Assembly (NCBI GenBank): GCA_012839665.1
Contig: DUMX01000098.1
Coordinates: forward strand, 1 to 12,055
From: Gelria sp.
GTDB taxonomy: Bacteria > Bacillota > Syntrophomonadia > Syntrophomonadales > Syntrophomonadaceae
Direction of reading: 5' to 3'
DNA: 12,055 nt
Part shown: piece after piece, positions 10,226 to 12,055 of the stretch
Layout of the letters: each line of letters starts with the position of its first letter
Position numbering within the stretch: position 1 is the first letter of the stretch
Translations under genes and position numbers: made by a program
Notes under the pieces: model-generated
What the model was told of the DNA's origin: nothing
Seen by the model: only the letters and a program-made list of their open reading frames with translations
Databases searched by the model: none

Positions 10226-12055
10226 GCAACCTGCAAGGAATGTTTACAACCATTCTGAACATGAGTATCACCGCATCCTATGTGGCTGTCGGCGTTATTC
10301 TTGTTCGAATACTTTTAAGAAGAGCTCCGAAAATCTTCTCTTATGCCTTATGGGCGGTGGTGCTGTTTCGGCTGATTTGCCCCTTCTCCTTTACTACAGC
10401 CTTTAGCTTTTTGGGAATGCTGAATGTGGATTCTCAGAACAATGCGGGTGTGCTGGAATATGTGCCCAATGATATAGGTTTTATGCAAACACCAACTGTT
10501 CAATCCGGCATAGGCAGACTGGACAGCACAGTGAATTCATCCTTGCCCCAGGTTACGCCAATCGCAAGCGTAAATCCTATGCAGATATGGATGGATGTTT
10601 TAAGCATTATTTGGCTTGCAGGTATTGTTGTGCTGCTTTTGTACAGTGTAATCTCATATATAAAAATAAGGAGACAGCTTCTAACTGCTACTTTGGTTAA
10701 AGACAATATTTACGAGTCAGATCAGATCGGTACAGCGTTTGTCTGTGGGTTTATTCATCCGAAAATATATGTGCCTGTTGGCGTCAGAGAAGCCGACCTC
10801 TCCTATATATTGGAGCACGAACGCACACACATCAAAAGGAAGGACTATCTCATTAAGCCCTTTGCCTTTTTCGCCCTTATTCTCCACTGGTTTAATCCGC
10901 TTATGTGGTTGTCTTTCGCACTCATGAGTCGGGACATGGAAATGTCTTGTGACGAAAGCGTTCTGCAAAAGATGAGTCATGATGCCAAGAGCGGTTACTC
11001 CAGTTCCCTGCTTACACTTTCAGTAAAAAGAAACGGGGTTTTTGCGGCCAATCCTTTGGCCTTCGGTGAATGCCATGTAAAGGCGCGGGTTAAAAATATA
11101 TTGAATTATAAAAAACCGACTTTTTGGGTGATTACTGTTGCATCAGTTATAGCGATAGTTGTTGGTATTGGTCTGTTTACCAACCCTATTGTACCGAAAC
11201 CCGATGATAAAAGTCTTGCCGCGCAGTTTTTAAAGTTTAAAACCGAGTATGCAGGCGATAACTCAAAGGTTGGAGGTGTCATTTCTTTATTAACGTTTCC
11301 AGAAAACATAGCGTATGATTCCTTTGAACTTTTTACTGATATTGAGCCTTATGCAATAACTGTCAATCTAAAAACGGATACAGAAACCCGAAATTTATAC
11401 AGTGGCGAAGCAAATCAGCAGCAGTTTCAAGATAATGCTATGATTATGTTTGCTCTGATTGGAAATGTAGAATATATCGATTTCAGCCTGGATGATGGGT
11501 TAGCCCCATATTCTATGCAGTACACGCGTGGATGGGCGAATCATAAATGCGGAAAAGATGTACGTGATTTTGCCGAAAGCAAAGAGGAATTTGGCAAGTT
11601 GATTAATGCAACATCTACTTTTGGCAAAAATGTAGAGATTGAAAAGCTTGTGGAAGACAATTTGAGCGTTATACTCTCATCCCCAAAGGAATCTTCCAAT
11701 CCGCAGGATTATATCAATGCCCACAAAAATGAATATGAAAACTTCTTTAAGTATGGCGGTGAAGACGCCCTGCAATACATGCTGACCCAGTTTGAGGTTG
11801 GCAACGCAGAAGGACTGCGTGGGCAGATCATGATGCAGTTGTGCAAGCAGCTTTTGGGAGCTCGAAATAACGTTTCGGATGAATCGCTGTCACCCCAAGA
11901 ATGGTATAATGCCCTTGACATTCGCCAGGAAATTTTGCTGCCAAATTATGAGTATGACGGTCAGGATCCAATTGAAAAACTTGTCTATGATACCGAAATA
12001 GAAAGGGATTCAACTTCTAACAAAAGAGGCGGTTTTATAATTGTTGCTCCAAAGG
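10222..12055 (+). CDS. M56-family membrane metalloprotease, BlaR1/MecR1-like, with DUF4825-like domain (3' end outside the window)
   Basis: This is an antirepressor-type membrane protease, probably the sensor that relieves repression by the BlaI-like protein. At least 611 codons are open with no stop before the window edge. Membrane segments lie at about 10-31, 40-62, 122-147, 211-235 (next to the protease site) and 301-320. The zinc motif is HERTH (199-203), and the downstream SRDMEMSCDESVL (236-248) supplies the likely third ligand, probably E240. After the last helix an extracytoplasmic region begins with FLKFKTEYAGDNSKVGGVIS (337-355) and EPYAITVNL, which resembles DUF4825. No penicillin-binding SxxK/KTG sensor domain of the BlaR1 type is visible up to the edge, so the ligand may not be a beta-lactam. 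The start ATG has GGAGGCGG 5 bp upstream and overlaps the repressor stop. Confidence 0.88.
   Translation, partial: MSNLQGMFTTILNMSITASYVAVGVILVRILLRRAPKIFSYALWAVVLFRLICPFSFTTAFSFLGMLNVDSQNNAGVLEYVPNDIGFMQTPTVQSGIGRLDSTVNSSLPQVTPIASVNPMQIWMDVLSIIWLAGIVVLLLYSVISYIKIRRQLLTATLVKDNIYESDQIGTAFVCGFIHPKIYVPVGVREADLSYILEHERTHIKRKDYLIKPFAFFALILHWFNPLMWLSFALMSRDMEMSCDESVLQKMSHDAKSGYSSSLLTLSVKRNGVFAANPLAFGECHVKARVKNILNYKKPTFWVITVASVIAIVVGIGLFTNPIVPKPDDKSLAAQFLKFKTEYAGDNSKVGGVISLLTFPENIAYDSFELFTDIEPYAITVNLKTDTETRNLYSGEANQQQFQDNAMIMFALIGNVEYIDFSLDDGLAPYSMQYTRGWANHKCGKDVRDFAESKEEFGKLINATSTFGKNVEIEKLVEDNLSVILSSPKESSNPQDYINAHKNEYENFFKYGGEDALQYMLTQFEVGNAEGLRGQIMMQLCKQLLGARNNVSDESLSPQEWYNALDIRQEILLPNYEYDGQDPIEKLVYDTEIERDSTSNKRGGFIIVAPK

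Noticed and set aside
1..12055. CRISPR array, tRNA, rRNA or phage structural genes
   Set aside because: No regularly spaced repeats, cloverleaf or rRNA-like stretches, or phage gene families were seen on either strand.

Overview
The window looks like chromosome of an endospore-forming, probably anaerobic Bacillota (Clostridia-type) organism. The main evidence is a spoIVFA-spoIVFB pair at the left end (the mother-cell machinery that activates sigma-K), strong GGAGG-type ribosome binding sites, sigma-A-like promoters, BlaI/M56 regulators, and a CYP152 peroxygenase of the Bacillus/Clostridium type. The degenerate transposase remnants and their GGGGACGGTCC-type repeats suggest a Syntrophomonas/Desulfotomaculum-like lineage. 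That last placement is inference from memory, not something the sequence proves.

Layout. (1) 1-2572: core genes. These are the 3' end of spoIVFA (entered through a perfect 98-bp palindrome at the window edge), spoIVFB (start overlaps the spoIVFA stop), and an rlmD-type 23S rRNA m5U methyltransferase whose last ~27 codons are replaced by foreign sequence. (2) 2490-4457: a scrap-yard insertion zone. It holds a broken FtsX-type ABC permease fragment, an intact yefM-yoeB toxin-antitoxin operon (minus strand) with a two-site TGTACA operator, a REP-associated transposase remnant between inverted REP-like sequences, a diverged 78-bp copy of part of spoIVFB, the last 35 codons of a ParE-type toxin, and ~390 bp without an identifiable gene. 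(3) 4458-6197: a two-gene ABC-2 exporter (permease, then ATPase), closed by a bidirectional terminator. (4) 6414-7655 (minus): a CYP152 fatty-acid peroxygenase. (5) 7656-8240: a long, structured-looking leader and a 58-residue protein with twin CX3C motifs. (6) 8282-8693: a VbhA-like antitoxin followed by only the N-terminus of its Fic partner. (7) 8791-9363: a pRiA4b ORF-3-like protein, then a second copy of the transposase remnant (9533-9776). (8) 9794-12055: a BlaI-like repressor with two matching operator dyads and a co-translated M56 (BlaR1/MecR1-like) membrane protease carrying a DUF4825-like domain; this gene runs off the right edge.

How it works together. SpoIVFA and SpoIVFB form one intramembrane protease module. 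YefM and YoeB form one self-repressing toxin-antitoxin unit. The ABC permease and ATPase form one exporter. The BlaI-like repressor and the M56 protease form a signal-controlled repressor circuit whose target, beyond autoregulation, is not visible here. The remaining accessory pieces are largely remnants: three toxin-antitoxin loci (one intact, two broken) and two copies of one transposase fragment lie within about 7 kb. No CRISPR array, rRNA or tRNA was seen. The best candidates for something poorly described are the twin-CX3C protein with its leader and small ORF, and the M56/DUF4825 sensor-repressor pair.
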